A DNA stretch of 64,000 bases. Origin: Anthoceros angustus (taxonomy: Eukaryota > Streptophyta > Anthocerotopsida > Anthocerotales > Anthocerotaceae). The DNA lies in assembly GCA_010909165.1 (NCBI GenBank), contig VJWM01000304.1:1-64000 (forward strand). Reading direction: 5' to 3'. The translations under genes were made by a program, and so were the position numbers. The notes below the pieces were generated by a model. That model was not told the origin of the DNA, did no database searches, and saw only the letters and a list, made by a program, of their open reading frames with translations. This document shows positions 21,950-33,006 of the stretch, one piece after another. The first letter of the stretch is position 1; each line of letters opens with the position of its first letter.

Positions 21950-22190
21950 GTGCCTACGCCAACTTTGGCGCGCTGGTCCCGCCTGCTGATGCTCGAGGCC
22001 TGCCGCCGAGGCCCTTTGCCGCCGCTGGTCCCGCCTGCTGATGCTCGAGGCCCTCTCGCCGCTTCTCGAGGCTCTCGCCGGGCCGGAGGCCCTCTCGCCG
22101 CTGGTCCCGCCTGTGCCGCGGGTTCACCTCTGCCGCCGCTGGTCCCGCCTCGTGTCAGGGTCTAGCCCTCTCACTCACTGTGCTCCCTAT
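21950..22190 (+). repeat. GC-rich repeats 'gctggtcccgcctg', left block
   Basis: The word GCTGGTCCCGCCT recurs at least four times, with 'gatgctcgaggccct' between. It is related to the block at 22,535-22,745, and together they flank the 26-bp minisatellite. Confidence 0.65.
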
Positions 22191-22224
22191 GTTTCTCCTA
22201 CCAAAATTTATTCCTTGAGAAGGA

Positions 22225-22505
22225 CGGCTAGCCTCAAGGCCGAGAGCTTGGGAGCCGAGAGCGTGGAAGCTTGGGAGCCGAGAGCATGGGAAGCTTGGGA
22301 GCCGAGAGCGTGGAAGCTTGGGAGCCGAGAGCTTGGGAGTCGAGTGTGGGAAGCTTGGGAGTCGAGAGCGTGGAAGCTTCAAGGGAGCTTGGGAGCCGAG
22401 AGCGTGGAAGCTTCAAGGGAGCTTGGGAGCTCAAGGGCGAGAGCGTGGAAGCTTCAAGGAGCTTGGGAGCCTCAAGGCCGAGAGCGTGGGAAACTTGGGA
22501 GCCTG
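22225..22505 (+). repeat. Minisatellite 'ggaagcttgggagccgagag' (about 26 bp)
   Basis: Ten or more units contain AAGCTTGGGAGCCGAGAGCG, with variants 'cttcaagggagcttgggag'. All three plus frames stay open across much of it, giving repeats such as GSLGAESVEAWE, so open frames here are not evidence of a gene. Confidence 0.85.
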
Positions 22506-22534
22506 TGGTGCTGGTGCTCCTGCTTGTGCGGGGC

Positions 22535-22745
22535 CCCGCCGCCGCCGCTGGTCCCGCCTCCCGCCTGCCGCCGCCGCTGGTGTTGCCGCTCTCGCTAGTG
22601 CCGGCACGCCCCGCCGCTGGTGCCGGTGTTTCGCAGTGCCGGTGCCGCCTCCCGCCCGCAAGTTTTGTGCCGCCGCCCCGCACTCGCTAGTGTTGGTGCC
22701 GCTGGTCCCGCCTCCCGCCTCCCGCCTCCCGCCTCAACCTCGCAC
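22535..22745 (+). repeat. GC-rich repeats 'gccgctggtcccgcctcccgcct', right block
   Basis: GCCGCCGCTGGT and CCCGCCTCCCGCCT words are repeated. It has the same composition as 21,950-22,190. Confidence 0.65.
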
Positions 22746-22891
22746 TTTGCCCTCTGCTGGTTTGTGCTTTTATTAACATGTTGCTAAAGCTTGTAGATGT
22801 GCTAGCTTGAATCGCAGCTCATCATCGCCGCCAAGGGCCATTTGGGTCAACATTGAGGACAAGGTGCTAGGATGCTCGTGATCTATTTATA

Positions 22892-23508
22892 GTGACATGG
22901 TGGCGCCTCGATGAGGAGATTGTAGGAATGACACGGAATCGGAAGCGTGCTCTAAAGAATGCCGTGACTCGACAAGCCCGTGTGAAAGCCTTGAGGACGA
23001 CCCAAGTGGAAGCGCCCACTTGGTGTTGGCACACCGGAGACTTTGTCCCGCGAGAGGAAGGAGTGAACGTCATGACAAAGATGCTTCAACAGGTCAAGGA
23101 GGCGGAGGCCAAGACGTGTTTGACCTCCGTTTGGTGTAACAGAACGCCGTGAGGCTTACGGTGGAAAGGATCCGAAAAGTTTTCGATAAGGAGTGGAACA
23201 TTGATGACCGATCTTCCATATTTATGGTAAGCGAGCTAGTAGTGGTGGCCAAAAATCCCGAGGTTGATGGCCTTGGGCATCCTAGTGGAGAAAAAAAATG
23301 CACAAGGTGTAAACTGTTAGCCTTCAAACAAGAAGTGATGGGAGGAAAGCCTTGAAGGAGGAGAAGAAGAAGGCCTGGGAGAAGGAGAAGAAAGTGGATG
23401 TCCCGGCAGGAAGAGACCCCGATTCACAAGGTCCCGTAACAAGGTCACAGAAAGGGAAAGGCATGTGAACATGCTATTTAGTGAAGGGGGTGATTATTCA
23501 GCATGAGG
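22892..23508 (+). pseudogene. Unrecognised charged protein, broken
   Basis: A frame from 22,892 encodes 86 residues (ARVKALRTTQVEAPTWCW, then EEGVNVMTKMLQQVKEAEAK). It is followed in another frame by VERIRKVFDKEWNIDDRSS and then a lysine-rich end (ALKEEKKKAWEKEKKVD) and a tail TRSRNKVTERERHVNML. The pieces lie in order on the same strand and have coding-like composition, so a single frameshifted protein is likely. I do not recognise it. It ends at the left border of the DUF7869 unit, and the last residues already lie in sequence shared with 57,852. Confidence 0.35.
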
Positions 23509-26500
23509 GTTTTCTGCTCTTTATTTGCCGAAGGGGGTTTTGGATGGGTGTTGAATCCTTTGTTCACCGCTTGTGCTGGAAAAGATGATCGAAAGAAGGG
23601 TGAACACCAACACCGATAGCTTGCTGCTATGTGACATGTGGAGCAATGGTTGTAGTTTACACCTATGCCGACTTTAGAGCCCATTTACAAAAAATGGAGC
23701 ACCATGATCACCGTGAAGATGAGTACATTTGACGATGCCCCACAAACGGGAAAACATGGTCCAACCAATGTCGAACTCTCATATTTCAAGTTTCCCCAGA
23801 GAACGCTTCCATGCGGGGTGGTGGTATGGGTCATAGGAATCCTTCGACATGGAATTCATGGAACAGTCCGCCAGCACCGCCCGCACCGCCTCCCACAATC
23901 CCGAAAGTGATATGTCATCTCCTATCCCTTGGTAGGTTGGAGGAATCGATTTTGAGACAAGAGGGCAGATGTGTGTCACCAACCATCCGACAGATGCTAT
24001 GTATAGTCATGTGACTAGCCGTGATCAAAACAGGAAAGTGGTATGGATGCATTATTAGTGATGCATCGTAAGCCCTAAATGTGCACATGCTCTAAATGTG
24101 CAAATTGTGAAAAGGGTGTCTCGAATGCTAGTGCTTTAGGACTAAAACCGCCCAGACTTGGAGGTGGAGTTTCCATCGGCTAACATCTTGTAGAATATAT
24201 GTGTCGTTTCAAACTTTCCCCAAGGAGAATGGGCTACAATGAACGTCGAATGTGTCTTGCACGGTTTCCCTTCTCAAAAGAAAATGAGGATACTGCGCGC
24301 ACTTTTAACATTCAAGTGCAATCTACTCCTTCTAAATTGACGTCATCTTCGTAGGTTCGGCATCATCACCGTCATCTTCATCGCCCTCTGTGCCACTTTG
24401 ACTTGCTGGTTGTATGAAGCCCGCAATTCATTTTGTCCTTGATTGCCTTCTTGTCTACCGCATGATGTTTCCGAGAATTCAAGGTGAAACCATAATACAA
24501 GATGACGGTTTTGTGTACATAAACTTCACGAATATTTTTAGGTTCAACCCTTGACCCCTTTTCCCGGTTTGTTGCTTTGCGCATCCCCGAATTATGTATT
24601 CTTCAACGTACCTACCCTCAAACGCATCTGTGTGCTCTGTTCTGTACCAGTGAACAAGAAAGTGAGGTTGCGGGTCATCTAACAAAACGTCAATCACCTT
24701 CCCAATCCAAAATGGTCTGTTGTGCGTGTCCCTGTCGGCTGGAACTGCAATGAACATGCCCTTTTTTTATTTCCAAAACATCACCATTCAAACGCGTGTC
24801 ATTCCTCCGTTGTCTTTCCAAGTTTTGGTATCGTCCCAAATACATATCTCGTTGTGGAAGGTCCCTCAACAACGCCTCGTAATAAAGCTTCATCATCAAG
24901 TCGCAGGGTTGGGCTGTTACTTCTACTGGACCTCGAATACCACTTCCAAGGATCTTTGGAGGACGAGCCCAATGTTGTTTTGAACAATAAACAATCTCTT
25001 GTTGGTCCACCCAAAGCTTCCCACCATTTGTATTCCTCCGATGTCACATAAGGCCTAAGGGCCGAAAGACCTTCCTTCAAATGAGCCACACCATCCGTAG
25101 GTGATAAGTCCGCCAACTTTCCTTTTCTATCCCTTGACCGAGGGCGGTTAAGGAGCTCATATTGTGTCCAACGCACGAATGTCAAAAACTCCAACCCGGC
25201 CTGCCTCCCAATAGGGAATAATCTTGCCTCGATGAGCATAAACCCACGGTCACCTTTGGCTTCTCTCGTAATTTTGAATTGGTGCTGGAAAGACAGGTTG
25301 TTTAATTTTTTGACCGCCGCCTTGTATGCGTGTCCACCTTGCCCTTGCCTGATTGGCCAAACATATGACCGGAAGTCCGGAACTTCAGTCAATATCTTCA
25401 CCTCTGGCTGTGGAGTGTACGCACTAATCAAAATCTCTGACAGTGCAGGAAGAGTGTGAGCTTCCTTGTGTTTTAAGCTTTTTGAAAAGCATGAAAACAT
25501 TTGGTCGATTTGATCATGCGTATGCCCCACCAACAAAAACCCCACTTTCACCTTTTCAAACGTCCCCATGTCCACGAGCATGTTGAGATATGCAAACAGC
25601 TTGATTCTTGTTCTCTCTGCAGTGTTGTCCAATTGCAAATATAACACTTTCGGCAATACTCCTTCGTAGTTATGAATAACATCACGGATGATGGTAATCG
25701 TAAGATTGGCATCATTCGAAGTTCGCATAATGCAAGTAAGCTCTTGCCTTAAACGTGTAATTGTGGATCATGCACCCAACCACATGAACTCGAATACGGC
25801 ACTCCTCATCCAAGTTCTTTGGCCATCAAGTAGATGGGGAATCTCTCTTCTTGGTCCATTCCATCGATTGAAAGTAGAAGGTACATATGTGGTTCTACAT
25901 AACTCTTGCTCGTGTTTCGCCATCTTCACCGCTCGATGTAACCGCAAACGATGGGCATCTAAAGCCGCTTGATATTTTTCTGGAAAACATACACACTCGT
26001 CGTACATTTGAAGAGACATCCAGCTTAGATATGAAGGACCCTCCTATCGACAAGATACGCTCGGGCGACGTCCCCCAAATCAACGGAGGAGGAAGAACCT
26101 TCATGTTCCGTCCTAGCGCATTTGCGACAATTGTCGCTGGCGCATTTCACGAGCAACCACAATCCATGCCTCGGCTTTTGGTTATGGAGCGGCCGGCGCC
26201 CACCACATGTATAAATTGTAGGGTGACCCGTATGGTCCTTCGCCATGTGGGCGTTGGCTGGTATCCTCACGACGGAACCTATGGTGCTTAAAGAGCACTG
26301 AGGTGGGCGCGCCGGCGCCCATCTCTGTGGCTCAACGCACCATAGGGTTCTTGGCCTCCAGGGCCGGCCGCGGCCCCACCACATGTCTGGCCTCTCGTGG
26401 TTTCATCCCAAGGGTTTTGCATATGTGGACGACGGCCGCACCCCATCCCATCATACAAAGATCGAAGACCGGTTATAGGGATCTTGCCCATAAAGCCTCG

Positions 26501-27900
26501 AGTTCAAAACAACCATTCCCCACTCAAGAAAACCATTCCATAAGTTCCCATGCATGTCAACCACCGCCGAAAGTGGTAACAATTACCTTGATCGGATTTT
26601 GGATGTGTTCCTAATTGTGCTCTTGGACGCAGAGTGAGCACGTGGAAAACCTGTTGGATTTTGGTATTTTCACTCTTGGGAAGTTGCTTTTCCATAACTT
26701 CAAGAACCATGGATATTTCACATAGAGGATCCCGGAGGTTTCGCATTACCGTACATACTCCATATTTCCAACCTTGTGTATGTGTCCGGAAGGTTGAAGA
26801 CCTCCACGTCGGCACCGCCGCCATCATTAGAAATGTCTTATCCATCCGTGATATCGCTCCCAACGCATAAGAAGACTGTGGTTTGGGGTTAGGCTGAAAC
26901 CATCCCACGGGCATTCAAATGACTCGCTCGCCTCATATCACAGCCCTATGCAATATACTCTTCTAAATGCCTTCAAGCAGCGGATCGGAATGGACCCCAA
27001 AATGTGTGTGCATACTTTACCCCTTTCACATCCCCTCTCGCTTGAACCAAGGACTCTAGAAATGTCTCTTGCTCGCCCATCCTTAGGAATCGGTACCTCG
27101 CTCAAACTTTTCTTTGTCACCGCAAGCACATTTGATTGCAACATGGTTTTGAAACCGTCACTACCTCTCCTTCACTTTTCTTCAATGTGACACCACCGCT
27201 GCTCGCTGAGGTGCAATGCTTTGCTCGCTTGACGCAGTCTCACCCGCGGCTTGGGATGGAACGACGACGCGGTGCAGTGTGTCCGAAGTGGTCACTTCAT
27301 CTTCATCCTCGGAGGGTTCGTGCTCCGCCGGGAGGTCTTCACCGTGACCACCATCAAACAATCCCTGCGGCAGTGGTCCATTCTCACGCAGCTTGAGGGA
27401 TGAGGACTCGACCGGATCCGGGAGGCGTGTAGATGGGCTCCCTCAATGGCTGATAGATGCAAATTCGGGTGTGAGGCACACGCGGCATGTTTGGTGACGC
27501 CAAGTGTCGACGCCTGTAGAGCCTACATGGGCGAACACGACTTAACAAGCTGACGCCTCTTCCAAAAGTGGGAAAAGGTAACCACAACAAACCTTCATGT
27601 GGAGGACTCGTGGGTATTGCACCGAATATGTGAACTTGGAGGAGCGTTCAAGATAGCGAGCCTCTTCCTCTGCGGACCATGTCTCCATTTCTTTGGAATT
27701 GCGAGGGCCCGGTCCTCCACTTGAACCTCCGCGCAGTGCATGGTCGGTACAAGTTGCATACCGTATCATGAATGGTATGGGGAAAAGACAATGGCGAAAC
27801 AAGACCAACCTCATCTCCCGCAGCGCGGCCAAATGCAACATCGCACTTATCGCAAAATGCGCAAGGAAGGAAAGCACAAGACTTTGCAGAGCACCGTAGT
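23490..27900 (-). pseudogene. DUF7869-domain protein, copy 1
   Basis: The best part is an uninterrupted 309-residue frame (25,728-24,799) with VLYLQLDNTAERTRIKLFAY, VGFLLVGHTHDQIDQMFSCF and KHKEAHTLP, the signature of the DUF7869 family. Upstream lie pieces in order: ETWSAEEEARYLERSSKF (27,660), RARDISRVLGSSERG (27,070), ALGAISRMDKTF (26,860) and a basic helix ALDAHRLRLHRAVKMAKHEQ (25,960). Downstream is a probable small-barrel segment, FIAVPADRDTHNRPFWIGKV then HFLVHWYRTEH (24,750-24,640). The family function is unknown; spaced Asp/His residues could suggest a DDE/RNase H-like enzyme, which is inference. Two or more frame breaks or introns lie upstream of 25,728. Confidence 0.65.
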
Positions 27901-28045
27901 GGCTAGTGACATCAAGCCTCCCTCCTCGGCTTTGCTATATGGCGGACGGCCCTCGCATCCCCGAGTGCCACCGCCTAAGAGGTTGATGGGATTGCCTCAA
28001 ATAAGGGACAATGAAGTGGTTGACGGTGGCCGCACAGGATTGTAA

Positions 28046-28554
28046 CGGAAAATCCAAGCATAATTGCAGCCACAAGAAAAGTTGATGGCGGCGGCAGCCT
28101 AAAATAGTAAGCTCGTCAAAATTGAGTTTAAGGTAGCGGGTTATTTTAGAGAAACACGGTTATGAAAACCATTTGGGGTTATGGAAGAAAACCCTACTTT
28201 TACACGCTTAACTTCGCCTCGTTAAGGCCTCCTCTTGTGAACTTACTACCGCTTTGCAAGACAGTGAGTTCACGCCGTGATTTCGAGCGCAACACCTCAC
28301 CGTGACCGCTTGTCGCTGCCGAGCGCACCACCACCGCTGGATCCGTGATGCCGAGTGAGGCGCCACACCGCCCGCCCGCCCTAGACCGCCGCAAGCTCGT
28401 TGAGCGCAACTTTGCCGCCGTGACAGCGCAAGCTCGCAAGTGGATAGCGGCGCCAAGCTCTTGAGAGGGCGATCTTGAGCAGTGAGTTAGCGGTCACTGT
28501 GGCTTTGTGCATCTCTTTGTGATTACGGAGGTTGCCTTCAATTGCAGAGATTGA
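28046..28554. promoter_or_regulatory. Shared intergenic region between the divergent genes, copy 1
   Basis: About 0.5 kb holds no convincing frame and must contain both promoters if the unit is expressed. It includes an AT-rich part (28,060-28,200) and a C/G-rich part with repeated 'cgcaagctcg' words. The corresponding stretch in copy 2 is about 62,160-62,680. No TATA box was convincingly identified. Confidence 0.4.
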
Positions 28555-31500
28555 AGATGGCAAGCGGCGGAGGAGCAAGAAGGACCAGCCTTTGGAGGAA
28601 TATGACCGCCGCCATGCGCCAAGAAGGCCGAGGAAGGCTCAAAGGCGAGAGCAGACGCGCCCACGGCGGACATCGGAGGCACCTCCATCCAGTCGCCGGT
28701 TGGAGACATCTTGCCATCCGCCATGCTCCAACATGGAGGGGGGGGCATTCTTGGGCAAGCAAAATCGGGCAGATCATCCGCCAAAATCGGCCCACAAAGG
28801 TTGCTGGAGAGCAAGGGACTAAGAAGGTTGGTAAGAGAAACAACCTATTCCACCCGATTCATACCCATACTATGAGGAGACTCCATATCAGCGTGTATCC
28901 GGGCAGCTCGACAATGTTGTGGTTGTGGAGAAGGATGATGCTTGTGCAGGATCCATGACCGCAATGCGCCATGGACCCCTTTGTTGAAGTTGTGGATCAT
29001 GGGATATAGGGGGCTCGCCAAATCGAGAGCAAGAGCTGGGTTGTTTGGGCTACTTTGGACTTCAATGAAGGGAGCGAGTTCACTTTTTGTGCACCACAAA
29101 GGCATACCAAGATGAGGAAGTTTCAGGATCCGCGTTATACAAGTCTCTTGTTCTTAGCCCGAAAGGGTTTCACTGGAAGAAGTGTGCACCTCGTGGCCTT
29201 GTTGAAGATTTCCGCGATTCCATGCGAAGAGATGCAGTATTGCCTGTAATCGCATTCCTTCGCAGCTTCTTCACATGTGAGAGTCACATTGTGGATATGT
29301 TTTTCCTACCATCTTCCGTGCACCACTAGTTGCGAGGGCACTCACGAGCTATCTGCGAAAAGATTACACAAACTATGAGGGCCCACAAGAGGGAAATGTC
29401 TATGCGTCGAGCCCAAGCCATACAGAATCGGTGATGTGGTGGAAGAAGATCATGAGGAGAGTGAGCTTGGCCCATCGACGAGGAAGATGGGCTTTACCAG
29501 CTGTCAAGCGATCTGCATAAGGATCCAGGAATGACAGAGATGCCGAGGACCTTCCCAATCTTCAAACTCCGACTCCTTCCGTTATGGTTCCCACCATGCA
29601 ATATGACCCGGATGCGGCAGGGCGCCTGACCGCCGGCCGCCTAGTCATCTTCAGTTCCCCAAGAGCCGAGATCCGGACCGGGTTTATAAGATTCAAGGAA
29701 GGTGCGGTGGTTTGGGGCGCCGGCCGGCCCAGAATCCTCCCACCACAGGCAAGAGAGCAAGATGGCACCGGGTCGGCAGTTCGGTCCTGGAGAAAAGGAC
29801 ATGGCGGATGCGGGGATGTGGGTATGGAGGAAGAGGAGGGGCGCGGCCGGCGCCCTCCTCAACCTTCATGCCCAAACGATCAGGCCTCGAGTGGCGCAAG
29901 GGCAAGGGAAGTGCAAAGCACACACAGCTGGGACGGAGAATTGGGAAGGAAAACCAAGAAGGCAAAGAAGGGTGGAAGAGAAGATGCCATGGGAGGGACA
30001 TAACCACGCTCATATTCAAACCGACGAGGAAAGGTTGGAAGAGGCTATGAGGGATGCGATCCATTGACTCGCTTAAGGGATTCCGCATACTCAAGAAGGT
30101 GGTGCAGAAACTTAGTGAAGTTGGAGAACTTGAGACCGCAGCGACATTACCCGACGCCGCAGATCCGGAGGGTTGATGAGGCTTGGGCAAACTATCTTGC
30201 CCGTGTTATAGCGAAGGCGGATAGAGGAGGGAGTTCGCCTCTTTGTGTATGATTGATCCGAGCGAGTGTCTTGATCGAGCAAGGGAAGCAATGGCGTGCA
30301 AAGAAGTATGTCATGGGAGTTCTTGGTGGTAACCACACACGCACTATGAAGCACTTATCGGATATCTCACCCGGAAAGAAGCGGTTCCAATATGTTGAAG
30401 CACATGTGTATTGTGGGCTTACTGCATGAGATGCGGTGCTTGCAACAGATCACAATATGATGTCCGATCAAGAAAGAAGATGAACTTTATAGAGCAAGTC
30501 GTATTTAAGGGACGAGTTGATCATCGCAAAGAGGAAGAAGTGCAAATGACCATGTCCCGAAATACAACTGTACAAAGTCCTAGGTTTGATTGAAGACGAT
30601 GAAGGGCGGAGGACGACGTGTACAAGGTAACAAAGTGGACAATCGGACCCACATTCTGTATTGCTAAGGTGGATGGGAAGGTGTGGGAGAATGTGGACAA
30701 GATTTTTCCAAATGGGAAGTGAGCTGCATAAGAAACACGTTCTGGGACAAGCAAGAAAGGGAAAGGCAAGCGTAAGTCATGGATGACCAAGCAGTTGATA
30801 GTGTGTCAAGCCTAGAGACATGTTGGCCAAGCCACGGAAATCTTTTCAGGGAATACCACTTGGAGAGTGTGGCCAACAAATACTGATAAGCGCCACTGAG
30901 AAGGTGTTAACCGGACTGATAGACCTGAAGGGGATGGAGGAAGAGATCACACTTTGAAAAAAATTTCATATCATACAAGTAGCAATGGTGAAGCATCTGG
31001 GCTGCTCGTCATTTGAAGAGGTGCACGACGAGTATCCTTTATATTCTACGGACAATATGCTAGCACGATTCCAAACAGCCTTCTCCGGAAAGGTATGTCC
31101 GATCGTTTTTTTCATATTGAACAGGACCGGGATCGATGCTGGCGCCGGCGCCGGCGCCCGCACCGCCCCCCCGTGATATGTTTATGAGGTTTTGCCGCTG
31201 CCTCACTCATAGATATGTAGGGCCGCCAGCGCCTTCAATCCAACGCGAAATGAGGGCGCCGCCGCCTCCCGTAATGACTAACGAGCGCTCGGCAGCAATT
31301 GAAAGACATCAAGTCGACAAAACTCCCGTGACTTCCAGATTTTATTTTCGAGATAAACAATTGGAAAGGGCTTGAAGAAGCAAGACAGCGACAAGGACAC
31401 GGAGGAAGGTCTTGAGGTTTTCAAGGCCCATCAACAGAGCCGTACAATACCAAATCGAAAGTCGTGATGTACAAGATATGCGTGGTTTTCTGGGGCAAGG

Positions 31501-32400
31501 CAAGACACTTCTCGTCATGGATGTGCCCCGAGGTTTTAACATTGGACCTATGGACAAGAGGGTGGATAAGCAATGATGGATTCTGCCTTCCAAAGCTTTC
31601 GAGAAGACCACTAGCGATGAACCGAGGATGATTGTGATGCATGGAGTGGAGGAGGCACATACGCTAGAGAATCAATGCGAAAGTGGAGCGAAAGGGGCTT
31701 GGTGTCGCTCAGATGGGACAAGACAAACATGAACAATGACAGGGTGGATTTGAGACTGTGGAATACATAACTATCGGATGGGGTCCAAGGATGGGAGCAC
31801 AAAGGATGAATTGCAATGCTACCAAATGCTATGCAGGGAACTTTCAACAATGGAAGGTCCGTCATTGCTCACGACACTTGTCAAAAACAGTTTACATGTC
31901 ACATGACAAGTTGGTGGTCTGCCTTTACCAGAGACCACTAGGGTTGATGACGAGACTTATTACAACCTTCTCCAAAGAGGGAGATTGGGTTGGATGCATG
32001 CTCGGGAGGCACAATCAAGGCAAGCATTTGCGGTGAAGGAGTTGTATCGCCATCGAGGCCGACTTGAGATGTCGGTTATATTTCACAAAGAATTCATGGA
32101 TTTGAGGTGCTCCATGCGCTTGAGGAGTTGAATTTTGAAGCCCACCGGAGAGGACTTGCCAAGGAGGTTTGCATCACGAAGGACTCCTTGAAAGCACAAG
32201 TGGTTTCTTTGAGTGCCCGTTGAATAAGAGCGGATGGCGATTTGTTGGAGGCTGGCCAACAAACACTCGAGAATGTTTGGCATCGATGGTAATGATGAAG
32301 ACATGATGGGAACGAGGACTCGAGGGCTTTGGTTGAAGTCGACACTTTCGATGAGGAAGAACTTGAGCGGATACGGAACTTGTAGTTTATGATTCGTGTC
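28555..32400 (+). pseudogene. ParB-like + methyltransferase-like protein, copy 1
   Basis: The start MASGGGARR (28,557) equals MASGRRSRK in copy 2 (62,684). A conserved N-terminal region follows (CTTKAYQ...GFHWKKCAPRGLVEDF, 29,087-29,215). Next is a ParB/sulfiredoxin-like motif, VLGGNHTRTMKHL (30,319-30,357), with HVYCGLT..DAVLATDHN after it. A linker rich in APAPAPPP precedes a methyltransferase-like part: LLVMDVPRGFNIGPMD (31,508-31,555, motif-IV-like, D-V-P-R-G in place of DPPY) and LRWDKTN (31,708-31,728), then VEYITIGWGPRMGAQR (31,757-31,804). The assignment is from motif recognition, not a search. Stops and shifts occur throughout; some may be introns. Confidence 0.45.
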
Positions 32401-32835
32401 AGCAAGCACCGTTGAGTCACAAGTTAGCCCACGTAGACGCTGTAGTTGTGAACTATTGTCGTGCTAGTGGTCAATTTTGGCGGAACCTAAAACAGGATGG
32501 TCTCCAACGCTTGCATGCAACCCATACCTAGTTTTGTTGTGTTATTACTAGGCCTTTTGTCAATGTGGAAATGGATCATCGCACAAAACAAACTACTTTT
32601 GAGGACTAACGGCCGCCACCAGCCTCGACTTCCTTGGTTTTGTTGTTTCACAAACCGCGATTCAGAGAATCATTGTCCATGGTATGGGACACCCAAATCA
32701 AAAAACACGGTTTTGGGAACCATGTGTTATCTGTGAAGGAGGTTTCGTTCAACGGAAGGGGTTCGGATATTCACCCCTTCACTTGAATACCATGTTAGTG
32801 CTGGATTGAGCATGTGTCTTGATTCGAGGACTGGA

Positions 32836-33000
32836 GAGGTGAGATGTGGTGACGGAAGAGGGGAGCAAGTGGAGGACATGCCCGCCAAGGAGCGTGAGGA
32901 AGAACTTATTCGATAAGGAGGTGAGATGGTGACCGTGAGGGGAGCAAGAGCAGAGGACATGCCCGCCAAGGAGCGTGAGGAAGAACTTATTCGATAAGGA
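32836..33000 (+). repeat. Two tandem ~80-bp units
   Basis: Each unit contains 'gacatgcccgccaaggagcg' and 'tgaggaagaacttattcgat'. In one plus frame each encodes EDMPAKEREEELIR before a stop. The array leads into GLVEEDKNHRVLSAEDGEEE (33,013-33,072), possibly the acidic end of a protein. Confidence 0.75.
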
Positions 33001-33006
33001 GGCGAA

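Larger units (their letters stand above)
23467..32420. mobile_element. Divergent DUF7869 / ParB-methyltransferase-like unit, copy 1
   Basis: Two head-to-head genes (minus 27,900-23,490 and plus 28,555-32,400) are separated by about 0.6 kb. A second copy with the same order and strands starts at 57,852. Homology between the copies begins sharply at AACATGCTA on the left (23,465 / 57,849), runs through both genes, and is lost at the window end in copy 2. Sequence outside the left edge is unrelated, as expected for a mobile or segmentally duplicated unit. I could not establish terminal inverted repeats or a target duplication, and the right border is only bracketed (about 32,400-32,750). Confidence 0.5.
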
